From the NCBI GenBank assembly GCA_044867805.1, contig JBIOVQ010000084.1:1-39846 (forward strand): DNA of 39,846 bases, written 5' to 3'. Origin of the DNA: SG8-41 sp044867805. Lineage in GTDB: Bacteria; Pseudomonadota; Gammaproteobacteria; Burkholderiales; SG8-41. Shown here one piece after another: positions 30,795 to 37,425 of this stretch (position 1 is the first letter of the stretch; each line of letters begins with the position of its first letter). Both the position numbers and the translations under genes were made by a program. The notes below the pieces were generated by a model. That model was given only the letters and a program-made list of their open reading frames with translations. It was not told the DNA's origin and ran no database searches.

Positions 30795-31608
30795 GATTGC
30801 GCGGTGGCGGCCCGCGCCAGCCATCCGGCTGTCCGTCGTGGTGCACGTCGCCGCGCTCTTCGCGTTCGCCATCCAGCCGGAGCTGTGGCCATGGGCACTG
30901 GGCGCGGTCGTGGCCAACCACCTGCTGCTGAGTTGCGCGGTGCTGTGGCCGCGCGGGCGCGCGCTGGGCCCCAACCTCACGCGGCTGCCGGCGGCGGCGG
31001 TCGAGCGTCGCGAGGTCAGCCTCAACTTCGACGATGGGCCGGACCCGGACGTGACGCCGCGGGTGCTCGATCTGCTCGACCGCCACCAGGCCAAGGCGAG
31101 CTTTTTCTGCGTCGGCGAAAGGGCCGCCGCGCACCCCGAAATCGTGAGGGAGATCGCGCGCCGCGGCCACAGCGTGGAGAACCACAGCCAGCGCCACCCG
31201 AACGCATTTGCGTTCTACGGCCCGGGAGGCCTGCGGCGGGAGGTGGACGCGGCGCAGTCCGTCATTGCCCGCATCACCGGCCGCTCGCCCGGTTTCTTCC
31301 GCGCGCCGGCGGGCTTCCGCAGCCCGTTCCTCGATCCCGTCCTCGCCGGACTCGGCTTGCGCTACGTCTCGTGGACGCGGCGCGGCTTCGACACCGTCGA
31401 CGGCAACGCGGCCGCGGTCCTCAGGCGGCTGGCCCGCGGGCTGGCCGCCGGCGACGTCCTGCTGCTGCACGACGGCGGGCGCGCACGCACGGCGGAAGGC
31501 GAACCGGTGGTATTGGCAGTGCTGCCCGGCCTGCTGGAACGGCTGTCGGCGGCCGGCTTGAAGTCCGTGCCCCTGCCGGTTGCGTGTCGTGGTGAACCGG
31601 CAGTTTGA
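30781..31608 (+). CDS. Polysaccharide deacetylase (NodB domain) with membrane anchor
   Basis: 275 residues. After a hydrophobic N-terminus (LSVVVHVAALFAFAIQ and WPWALGAVVANHLLLSCAVL, two membrane segments) comes a complete NodB domain. Motif 1 is SLNFDDGPDP with catalytic Asp84 and metal Asp85. Motif 2 is H135-S-Q-R-H139-P with the two zinc His. Motif 3 is R174-A-P-A-G. Motif 5 is LLLHDGG with His230. The enzyme should remove an N- or O-acetyl group from a sugar or lipid-linked substrate. A deacetylase fits a glycolipid tailoring step but is not a core polyene enzyme. Its start lies in repeat DNA and its stop is inside the methyltransferase gene. Confidence 0.88.
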   Translation: MNADRIARWRPAPAIRLSVVVHVAALFAFAIQPELWPWALGAVVANHLLLSCAVLWPRGRALGPNLTRLPAAAVERREVSLNFDDGPDPDVTPRVLDLLDRHQAKASFFCVGERAAAHPEIVREIARRGHSVENHSQRHPNAFAFYGPGGLRREVDAAQSVIARITGRSPGFFRAPAGFRSPFLDPVLAGLGLRYVSWTRRGFDTVDGNAAAVLRRLARGLAAGDVLLLHDGGRARTAEGEPVVLAVLPGLLERLSAAGLKSVPLPVACRGEPAV

Positions 31609-32308
31609 GCCGCTGCTGCGCGCGGCGAGCCGCCCCTTCCTGAGGAGTGGCATTTACCCCTGGCAGTTTGCGCGGTGGAAGCTACGCCTGGATCCGGTTT
31701 TCGTTTCGTTGATGCAAAAGGGCTACCTTCCCGACCGTGGCCGCCTGGTGGACGTGGGCTGCGGCCAGGGCGTGCTGCTGGCGCTGCTGATCGCCGCCCG
31801 GGAGCAGTATCGGCGCGGCGAGTGGCCGTCGGGGTGGGCGCCACCGCCCTTGGATCTCGAGCTGCAGGGGCTGGAGCGGCGGAGGGACCGGGTGTGGGTG
31901 GCGCACCGCGCGCTACGCGACAGCGCGCAGGTGGAGCGGTGCGACGTGCGGGAGACGGCACTTCCGCGGTGCTCGGTGATCGCCCTGCTGGACTTGCTGC
32001 TCTACCTGGAGCCGGACGATCAGCTGCGCCTGCTCGAAAAGGCCGCGGCCGCGCTGGATTCCGGCGGGGTGCTGTTGTTGCGCGAAGCGGATTCCGCGGC
32101 CGGCTTTGCCTACCAGCTCACCCGGTGGACCGCCCGGCTGAGCGCCCTGGGAACAGGCGGACTCTGGCCGAAGATCCATTGCCGCAGTGCCGCCGAATGG
32201 GCGAGCCTGCTCGAAGCGGTCGGGTTCTCCGTCGCAGCCGCCGAGCCCATGAGCGCGGGCACGCCGTTCGCGAACGTCCTGTTTGTCTGCAAGAAGCGTG
32301 ACAAGTGA
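31592..32308 (+). CDS. SAM-dependent methyltransferase-like protein
   Basis: 238 residues from the GTG at 31592 (alternatives: GTG 31589, TTG 31580), overlapping the deacetylase by 17 bases. The SAM-binding motif I is LVDVGCGQGVLL (residues 52-63); the acidic strand-2 residue and motif IV (CSVIALLDLLLYLEPDDQ) follow, then LDSGGVLLLREADSAAGF. This is the class I Rossmann fold, in the group that accompanies aryl-polyene clusters. It may O- or C-methylate the aryl head group. The stop codon TGA (32306-32308) is formed by the first heptamer of the repeat array that follows. Confidence 0.83.
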   Translation: MNRQFEPLLRAASRPFLRSGIYPWQFARWKLRLDPVFVSLMQKGYLPDRGRLVDVGCGQGVLLALLIAAREQYRRGEWPSGWAPPPLDLELQGLERRRDRVWVAHRALRDSAQVERCDVRETALPRCSVIALLDLLLYLEPDDQLRLLEKAAAALDSGGVLLLREADSAAGFAYQLTRWTARLSALGTGGLWPKIHCRSAAEWASLLEAVGFSVAAAEPMSAGTPFANVLFVCKKRDK

Positions 32309-32400
32309 TAGGTGATAAGTGATAGGAGGTCTTCCCGGCTGCGCCGGGGTGTTTTCAAGCTGAAGTGACGCTTATCACCTATCACCTATCACTTATCACT
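32305..32400. repeat. Inverted heptamer array, GTGATAN family (copy 2), inside the operon
   Basis: Left arm: gtgatag (32305), gtgataa (32312), gtgatag (32319). Spacer of 47 bases, which itself holds a short G+C hairpin (cccggc-tgc-gccggg). Right arm: tatcacc (32373), tatcacc (32380), tatcact (32387), tatcact (32394). It lies between the methyltransferase and the ketosynthase and ends eight bases before the ketosynthase ATG. Confidence 0.92.
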
Positions 32401-32408
32401 ATGTTCTA

Positions 32409-33602
32409 ATGGCGTTAATGCAGCCGCTCGCCATCAGCCGCTACTCCATCGTGAATTGCCTGGGAGCGGGATCGCAGGCGGTATTCGATGCCCTGTGCGA
32501 GAAGCGTTCGGGGCTCGCCCCGTGCGATTTCGCCGATGTGGACACGTGGGTCGGGCGGGTTCCGGGACTGGAAAGCGCCCGCGTACGGCCCGATCTGGGC
32601 GCCAGCGACTGCCGCAACAACCGGCTGGCGCAACTCGGGCTGGAGCTCGATGATTTTGCCGGCGCCGTCGCGGTGGCCCGCGCTCGCTATGGCGCCGCAC
32701 GCATCGGCGTTTTCGTGGGGACGAGCACTTCGGGCATCCTGGAAACGGAGCTCGCTTACCGTCGCCGCGACCCGCGGACCGGCGCGTTGCCGCCGGATTT
32801 CCGCTACACCGAGACGCACAACACGTACTCGCTGGGGGATTTCGTGCGGCGCTACCTCGGGCTGCGGGGACCCGCTTTCGTGGTGTCCGCGGCGTGCTCC
32901 TCGACCGCCAAGGTGTTCGGCAACGCGGCACGCATGATCGCGCTGGACGTCTGCGATGCCGCGGTCGTAGGCGGCGTCGACTCGCTGTGCCTCACCACGC
33001 TCTGCGGCTTTCGCTCGCTGGAGCTGACCTCGCGCGGCCCGTGCCGGCCCTTCGACGCCGAACGCGACGGCATCTCGATCGGTGAAGGCGCCGGCTTCGC
33101 GCTGCTGGAGCGAACGAACGGCCGGGCGGACGAAGCGGCGCTGCTGCTCGGCATCGGGGAGAGCAGCGACGCCCATCACATGTCCACGCCGCACCCGGAG
33201 GGCCTGGGCGCGAGGCTCGCGATGCAGCGGGCGCTCGATTCGGCCGGGCTCGCCCCCGCCGATATCGACTATATCAATCTACACGGCACTGCTTCCCGCA
33301 CCAACGACGCGTCGGAGGATCGCGCCGTCACGAGCCTCTTCGACGGGACGACGCCGTGCAGCTCCACCAAGGGCGCAACCGGGCATCTGCTCGGGGCGGC
33401 CGGCATCACCGAAGCCGTCATCTCGCTGCTCGCGATCGAGCACGATCTCATGCCGGGAAGCGCGAACACCCGCACCGTGGATGCCGAGCTGAAGAGCAAC
33501 TACCTGCTCGCCAACCGGGAGGCCCGGGTGGACCGGGTGCTGAGCAACTCGTTCGGCTTCGGCGGCAGCAACTGCAGCCTGGTGCTGGGGGCGGCCCGCT
33601 GA
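32409..33602 (+). CDS. Beta-ketoacyl-ACP synthase (cluster ketosynthase)
   Basis: 397 residues from the ATG at 32409 (ATG 32418 also possible). The full KS catalytic set is present: Cys163 in V-S-A-A-C-S-S-T, His292 in N-L-H-G-T-A-S, and Lys321 with His326 in S-S-T-K-G-A-T-G-H-L-L-G-A-A-G. The C-terminal NSFGFGGSN is intact. The group is that of FabF-like enzymes in aryl-polyene clusters, which extend an aryl-ACP starter with malonyl-ACP. It overlaps the next gene by one base (tgatg), forming a likely pair with the half-size protein. No Shine-Dalgarno is visible because a repeat arm sits directly upstream. Confidence 0.93.
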   Translation: MALMQPLAISRYSIVNCLGAGSQAVFDALCEKRSGLAPCDFADVDTWVGRVPGLESARVRPDLGASDCRNNRLAQLGLELDDFAGAVAVARARYGAARIGVFVGTSTSGILETELAYRRRDPRTGALPPDFRYTETHNTYSLGDFVRRYLGLRGPAFVVSAACSSTAKVFGNAARMIALDVCDAAVVGGVDSLCLTTLCGFRSLELTSRGPCRPFDAERDGISIGEGAGFALLERTNGRADEAALLLGIGESSDAHHMSTPHPEGLGARLAMQRALDSAGLAPADIDYINLHGTASRTNDASEDRAVTSLFDGTTPCSSTKGATGHLLGAAGITEAVISLLAIEHDLMPGSANTRTVDAELKSNYLLANREARVDRVLSNSFGFGGSNCSLVLGAAR

Positions 33603-34399
33603 TGCGCGCGTACGTCGAAGGCGTGGGCCTGATAGGTCCGGGATTGACCGGCTGGCCCGCAGGCAGCGCCGTGCTGGCGGGGAGAGTGGATTACCGTTTT
33701 GCTCCCACGGCGATACCCGCAAGCGAGCTGCTGCCTCCCGCCGAGCGGCGCCGCACCGGGATCCCGGTCAAGCTGGCGCTCGCGGCGGGAGCGGAAGCTT
33801 TCGCGGGCGCACGGTGCGACGCGGCGGCGACGGCGACCGTGTTCGCGTCCTCGGCCGGCGATTGCGACAACCTGCACCAGATGTGCGAGGCGCTCGCTAC
33901 ACCGGAACGCCAGGTATCGCCGACGCGATTTCACAACTCGGTGCACAACGCCGCGGCCGGGTACTGGAGCATTGCGATGCGATCCCGCTCGTCTTCGACG
34001 AGCCTCTGTTGTCACGACAACAGCGTGGCCGCTGGGCTGCTGGAGGCCGCCTGCCAGGTCGCGTCGGGCGGCGGGCCGGTTGCACTCATCGCCTATGACC
34101 ATCCCTATCCCGAGCCGCTGAATGCCGCGCGCCCGGTTGGCGCGAGCTTCGGCATGGCGCTGCTGCTGGCGCCGCAGCCGTCGGACCGCGCCGTCGCCCG
34201 GATCGACGTCGTGTTTCTGCCGGAGCGGGCCGCAGCCACCCCAATGGCCGATGCCGGCCTCGAGGCGCTGCGGCGCGGCGTGCCGGCAGCGCGCAGCCTG
34301 TCGCTGCTCTCGGCGCTCGCGCGCGGCTCGGGCGGGACGGTGATCCTCGATTACGTCGAGGGCACGCACCTGCGCGTGGCGCTGGCGCCATGCGCCTGA
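33602..34399 (+). CDS. Half-size beta-ketoacyl-synthase-like protein (chain-length-factor-like)
   Basis: 265 residues, only the N-terminal half of a ketosynthase fold. Recognisable parts: AYVEGVGLIGPGLTGW at the start, TVFASSAGDCDNLHQMCEAL, RFHNSVHNAAAGYWSIA, and SVAAGLLEAACQV with GGPVALIAYDHPYPEPL. The catalytic His pair of ketosynthases is absent. A Cys-Cys-His segment (SLCCHDNS) lies where the nucleophile region would be. Such proteins occur next to the active KS in aryl-polyene clusters and behave like chain length factors in type II systems. It overlaps the ketosynthase stop and the dehydratase start (34390), so all three are translated together. Confidence 0.82.
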   Translation: MRAYVEGVGLIGPGLTGWPAGSAVLAGRVDYRFAPTAIPASELLPPAERRRTGIPVKLALAAGAEAFAGARCDAAATATVFASSAGDCDNLHQMCEALATPERQVSPTRFHNSVHNAAAGYWSIAMRSRSSSTSLCCHDNSVAAGLLEAACQVASGGGPVALIAYDHPYPEPLNAARPVGASFGMALLLAPQPSDRAVARIDVVFLPERAAATPMADAGLEALRRGVPAARSLSLLSALARGSGGTVILDYVEGTHLRVALAPCA

Positions 34400-34851
34400 G
34401 CCGCGCGGAAATCGCGGAGTTGATTCCGCACGCCGGCGCCATGTGCCTTCTGGACGGGGTCCTGGACTGGGACGCGAGCCACATCCGGTGCATGAGCCGC
34501 AGCCACCGTGACGCCGGCAACCCGCTGCGCGTGGACGGCCACCTGCCGGCGCTGTGCGGCGTCGAATACGCTGCGCAGGCCATGGCCGTGCACGGCGGCC
34601 TGGCCGGAGCCACCCGCGGCAAGCCGCGCGCGGGCTACCTGGCAAGCTTGCGTGACGTAGCGTGCCGCAGGGGCCGGCTCGACGATCTCGATGGCGACCT
34701 GATCGTCGAGGCCGAGCAGGAGGCGGCCGACGGGACCCGCGTTATCTACAGCTTCACGTTGCGCGTGGGGGCCGTCGAAGTGCTGAGCGGGCGCGCCGCG
34801 GTCGTGCTCGACGCAAATGCGACGCCGATGAACGCCGATGAACGCCGATAG
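34390..34851 (+). CDS. Hotdog-fold 3-hydroxyacyl-ACP dehydratase (ApeP-like)
   Basis: 153 residues. The motif I-P-H14-A-G-A-M-C-L-L-D and the later CGVEYAAQAMAVHGGLAG are the signature of the second dehydratase of aryl-polyene clusters (hotdog fold, His/Glu catalytic pair). It should remove water from the growing 3-hydroxyacyl-ACP. The start overlaps the half-size KS gene by ten bases. The last codons (MNADERR and TAG) come from three decamer repeats, so the C-terminal tail is identical to that of the MMPL exporter although the proteins are unrelated. Confidence 0.85.
   Translation: MRLSRAEIAELIPHAGAMCLLDGVLDWDASHIRCMSRSHRDAGNPLRVDGHLPALCGVEYAAQAMAVHGGLAGATRGKPRAGYLASLRDVACRRGRLDDLDGDLIVEAEQEAADGTRVIYSFTLRVGAVEVLSGRAAVVLDANATPMNADERR
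34822..34851 (+). repeat. Three decamers forming a stop/start overlap (junction 2)
   Basis: acgccgatga (34822), acgccgatga (34832), acgccgatag (34842). They encode the dehydratase tail MNADERR and its TAG; an ATG at 34838 opens the ketoreductase frame. The last 24 bases are identical to junction 1 at 30771-30794. Confidence 0.92.
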
Positions 34852-34873
34852 AAAGAAAGGAAGCGCGAACGGC

Positions 34874-35593
34874 ATGAAAAGGGCGCTGGTGACCGGCGGC
34901 AGCGGCGGCATCGGGGCGGCGATCTGCCGGCGGCTCGCCGCCGACGGCCTGCACGTCATCGTGCACGCCAACAGCCGGCTGGAGCAGGCGCAGCAACTGG
35001 CCGCGGAGATCGCCGGCGGCGGCGGCTCGGCGGTGGCGGCGCGGTTCGACGTGGCCGATCGCGCCGCGACCGGAGCAGCGCTGGAGCAGCTGCTGGAGGG
35101 CGGGCCGATCCAGGTCGTCGTCAACAATGCCGGGATACACGACGATGCCGTGATGCCCGCGATGAAGCCGGCACAATGGTCGCGTGTGATCGACGTGTCG
35201 CTGAACGGCTTCTTCAACGTGACGCAGCCCCTGCTGATGCCGATGATCCGCACGCGCTGGGGCCGCATCATCAATATCTCGTCCGTCGCCGGCATCACCG
35301 GCAATCGCGGTCAGACCAACTACGCCGCGGCGAAGGCGGGCCTGCACGGCGCCACCAAGTCGCTCGCGCTCGAAGTCGCGAGCCGTGGGGTGACCGTGAA
35401 TGCCGTGGCTCCCGGGATCATCGCTACCAGCATGAGCGAGGGCGCGTTCACGACCGAGGTGATCGAGCGGCTGGTGCCGATGCAGCGCGCCGGGACGCCG
35501 GAGGAGGTTGCCGCGGTGGTGGGGTTCCTCGCCTCCGAGCAGGCGAGCTACATCTCCGGCCAGATCATCGCGGTGAACGGCGGCATGATCTAG
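34874..35593 (+). CDS. 3-oxoacyl-ACP reductase (FabG-like SDR) of the polyene-like cluster
   Basis: 239 residues from the ATG at 34874, preceded by aaaggaag and giving the usual SDR start MKRALVTGGSGGIG. The alternative ATG at 34838 lies in the decamer repeat and would add 12 residues. NADPH-binding T-G-G-S-G-G-I-G, the structural NNAG, and the catalytic Ser/Tyr/Lys in NISSVAGITGNRGQTNYAAAKAG are all present; the C-terminus INVNGGM-type (IIAVNGGMI) is classic FabG. It reduces the beta-keto group after each extension. It is the last gene of the plus-strand operon and faces the glycosyltransferase. Confidence 0.93.
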   Translation: MKRALVTGGSGGIGAAICRRLAADGLHVIVHANSRLEQAQQLAAEIAGGGGSAVAARFDVADRAATGAALEQLLEGGPIQVVVNNAGIHDDAVMPAMKPAQWSRVIDVSLNGFFNVTQPLLMPMIRTRWGRIINISSVAGITGNRGQTNYAAAKAGLHGATKSLALEVASRGVTVNAVAPGIIATSMSEGAFTTEVIERLVPMQRAGTPEEVAAVVGFLASEQASYISGQIIAVNGGMI

Positions 35594-35602
35594 GAAAGTG
35601 TG

Positions 35603-35665
35603 CAGTTTGCAGTGGGCAGTGTGCAGTTAACTGCCAACTGATCACTGTCCACTGTCCACTGCTTC
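35603..35665. repeat. Inverted heptamer array, CAGTNNN family (copy 4), between convergent genes
   Basis: Left arm: cagtttg (35603), cagtggg (35610), cagtgtg (35617), cagttaa (35624). Right arm: ctgccaa, ctgatca, ctgtcca, ctgtcca, ctg. It is followed at once by an 11-bp stem (35660-35670 with 35682-35692) that spans the glycosyltransferase stop codon and may terminate that gene. Confidence 0.9.
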
Positions 35666-36425
35666 ATCGGTCTGCGAGGCGCCGATGAAGCAATAGAGGG
35701 AGCCGGAGCAGGGATTCCAGGATCAGGCGGACGTGCATCCAGGTCAGGAGTACGTTGTCGCGCAGGTAGTTGAAGTGCGACACGCCACCTTCCTCGGGGA
35801 GGAAGTACCTGACCGGGGCCGGGAGACAGATCGGGCGCACGCCGCGCCAGCACAACCGCACCGCCGCTTCCGCGTCGAAATCGAAGCCGCGCATCCACGG
35901 CTGCTGCTCCATGATTTCGCGCAACGGCGCGATGGGATAGACGCGGAACCCGAAGAGGGAATCGCCGATGCCCGCGCCGAGCGTCTCCAGGTCCGCGCAC
36001 CAGTTCGACAGCTTGCGGCCGTGCACGCGCACGCGCGGCGCGCTGGCGTCGAATAGCGGCTGGCCCAGTATCAGGGCGTCGGGATTCGCGGCGGAAGCCG
36101 CCATGAACTCCCGGATCTTGTGCGTGGGATGCTGCCCGTCGGCGTCCATGGTCATTGCATGGGTATACCCCGCGGCCCCGGCCGCGCGCAGCCCGTGCAG
36201 GATGGCCGCGCCCTTGCCGCGGTTGTGCGGCTGGGCGAGCACCCGGATCGCCGGGTCGTCGCGCGCCAGCGCCTGCAGCGCTTCGAGGGTTCCGTCCGTG
36301 CTGCCGTCCACGACAACCCACACCGGCTGCCAGATCTGCCGGACGTCCCATACCGTTTGCAATACCTTCCCGCCTGTGTTGTAGGTCGGAATGAGAATGA
36401 GATGGGTGCGTGACACGTTTTCCAT
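35664..36425 (-). CDS. Glycosyltransferase family 2
   Basis: 253 residues from the ATG at 36425. GT-A fold landmarks: HLILIPTYNTGGK at the start, WVVVDGSTDGT, and the D-x-D in TMDADGQHP (Asp94, Asp96), which binds the nucleotide sugar through a metal ion. It belongs to the dolichol-phosphate-mannose-synthase-like GT2 group often found in aryl-polyene clusters. C-terminal VRYFLPEEGGVSHFNYLRDN and a hydrophobic tail suggest membrane contact. It could add a sugar or amino sugar to the lipid, which would give the deacetylase a substrate. It is on the opposite strand, read towards the operon, and two 56-bp tandem units lie upstream. Confidence 0.88.
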   Translation of the reverse strand: MENVSRTHLILIPTYNTGGKVLQTVWDVRQIWQPVWVVVDGSTDGTLEALQALARDDPAIRVLAQPHNRGKGAAILHGLRAAGAAGYTHAMTMDADGQHPTHKIREFMAASAANPDALILGQPLFDASAPRVRVHGRKLSNWCADLETLGAGIGDSLFGFRVYPIAPLREIMEQQPWMRGFDFDAEAAVRLCWRGVRPICLPAPVRYFLPEEGGVSHFNYLRDNVLLTWMHVRLILESLLRLPLLLHRRLADR

Positions 36426-36426
36426 T

Positions 36427-36538
36427 CTTACAACCGTTAGCTGATGTAGGGGAGCACGAGGGGAGTATCCCCTCGTTGCCACCTTACAACCGTTAGCTGA
36501 TGCGGGGGAGCACGCGGGGAGTATCCCCTCGTTGCCAT
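36427..36538. repeat. Two tandem 56-bp units, each with a strong hairpin
   Basis: Unit 1 is 36427-36482 and unit 2 is 36483-36538; they differ at only a few positions. Each contains a stem cgagggga / tcccctcg (unit 2 with one mismatch) with loop gta, and the box caaccgttagctgatg. The tandem lies between the MipA-like gene stop and the glycosyltransferase start, both read leftwards, so it is transcribed in the leader of the glycosyltransferase. It is different from the short-unit families. Confidence 0.92.
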
Positions 36539-36541
36539 CCC

Positions 36542-37414
36542 CTATCTGGGGGCCTCAACCTTCGTCTTCGATTCCCCGATTATCCATGCGGCCGCGATAC
36601 CCGCCGCGAAATAGTGCCTGGTTTTCACAAGCGGGCTCTCGACGAAAACCGTGCTGTTCAGCGTGTCCCATCGGGCGAACCCGCCGATCCAGAACCCGGG
36701 AAAGCGCTTGCTGAGCGCCGCGATCACCTGGCTTCCGGCATAGCCCCCGGACGGATTGTACGCGGGCCGGGCCGAAGTGGAGAAGGCCGGGTCGACCGCG
36801 TAGTAATACTGGTTGTAACGGCGGTCGGAGAACAGCACGCCGCCGAGCACCCCGAGCTTCCACCCGGCCTGGCCCAGCGGGTCGCGGACGTCCACGTTGA
36901 TGTTGGGCTGGAAGACCCAGCCCGCGAAATCCACGTACGAGAGGTCCGTCGCAAACGCAGCGCGCACCGGCAGGCGCAACTCCACTTCCGTGCGGCGGTC
37001 AACCGACCGGTGCAGCGAGAGATTGAGCGACGGGCCGATTTCCACGACGGGATCCAGGTCCGGCATGCCGCGCCGCGCGTCGTTATCGCTGCTGTCGACG
37101 GGCGGTTGCGCGTTGACGCTGACGTCGAGCTCGGCCCTCTCGGTCTTGAAGAACAGGCCGCGCACGCGGCGCTCGTCCGCTTTCAGGAACTCGCCGCGGT
37201 ATACGAGGTAGGGGAATGGCAGCACCCAGACTCGGCCCTGATCCGCGCCCCGGTAGTCCGGGAGGCTGACGACGGCGGCGCCGGCGCCCGCCTCCCAAAG
37301 CGGCAAGGGCTCGGCGCGCGCGCCACCCGGCACCGGCTGGAGCAGGATTACCGCGAGGATTGCCGCGCGGAGCAGGCCGGGTGCCAGAGCGGCCGGGCGG
37401 CCCGGCAAGGTCAC
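36542..37414 (-). CDS. MipA/OmpV family outer membrane protein
   Basis: 290 residues from the GTG at 37414. A signal peptide (RAAILAVILLQPVPGGARA) leads to EPLPLWEAGAGAAVVSLPDYRGADQGRVWVLPFPYLVYRGEFLKAD, the conserved N-terminal strands of MipA/OmpV beta barrels. Later segments alternate polar and hydrophobic residues, with a barrel end ...HYFAAGIAAAWIIGES. E. coli MipA is a scaffold for the MltA-PBP1B murein complex; other relatives are adhesins or porins. The gene starts 12 bases after the halogenase-like gene, so they are co-transcribed. It could help place the product in the outer membrane; this is inference. Confidence 0.86.
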   Translation of the reverse strand: MTLPGRPAALAPGLLRAAILAVILLQPVPGGARAEPLPLWEAGAGAAVVSLPDYRGADQGRVWVLPFPYLVYRGEFLKADERRVRGLFFKTERAELDVSVNAQPPVDSSDNDARRGMPDLDPVVEIGPSLNLSLHRSVDRRTEVELRLPVRAAFATDLSYVDFAGWVFQPNINVDVRDPLGQAGWKLGVLGGVLFSDRRYNQYYYAVDPAFSTSARPAYNPSGGYAGSQVIAALSKRFPGFWIGGFARWDTLNSTVFVESPLVKTRHYFAAGIAAAWIIGESKTKVEAPR

Positions 37415-37425
37415 TGTTTCGGGTA

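Noticed and set aside
29064..31094. Open minus-strand frame of about 680 codons opposite the MMPL exporter
   Set aside because: It is Arg/Ala/Glu-rich without domain structure, and the plus-strand exporter and deacetylase explain the region.
36427..36538. Integron attC site
   Set aside because: Hairpin plus conserved box looked similar, but the R' and R'' core sequences do not fit and no integrase or cassette structure is present.
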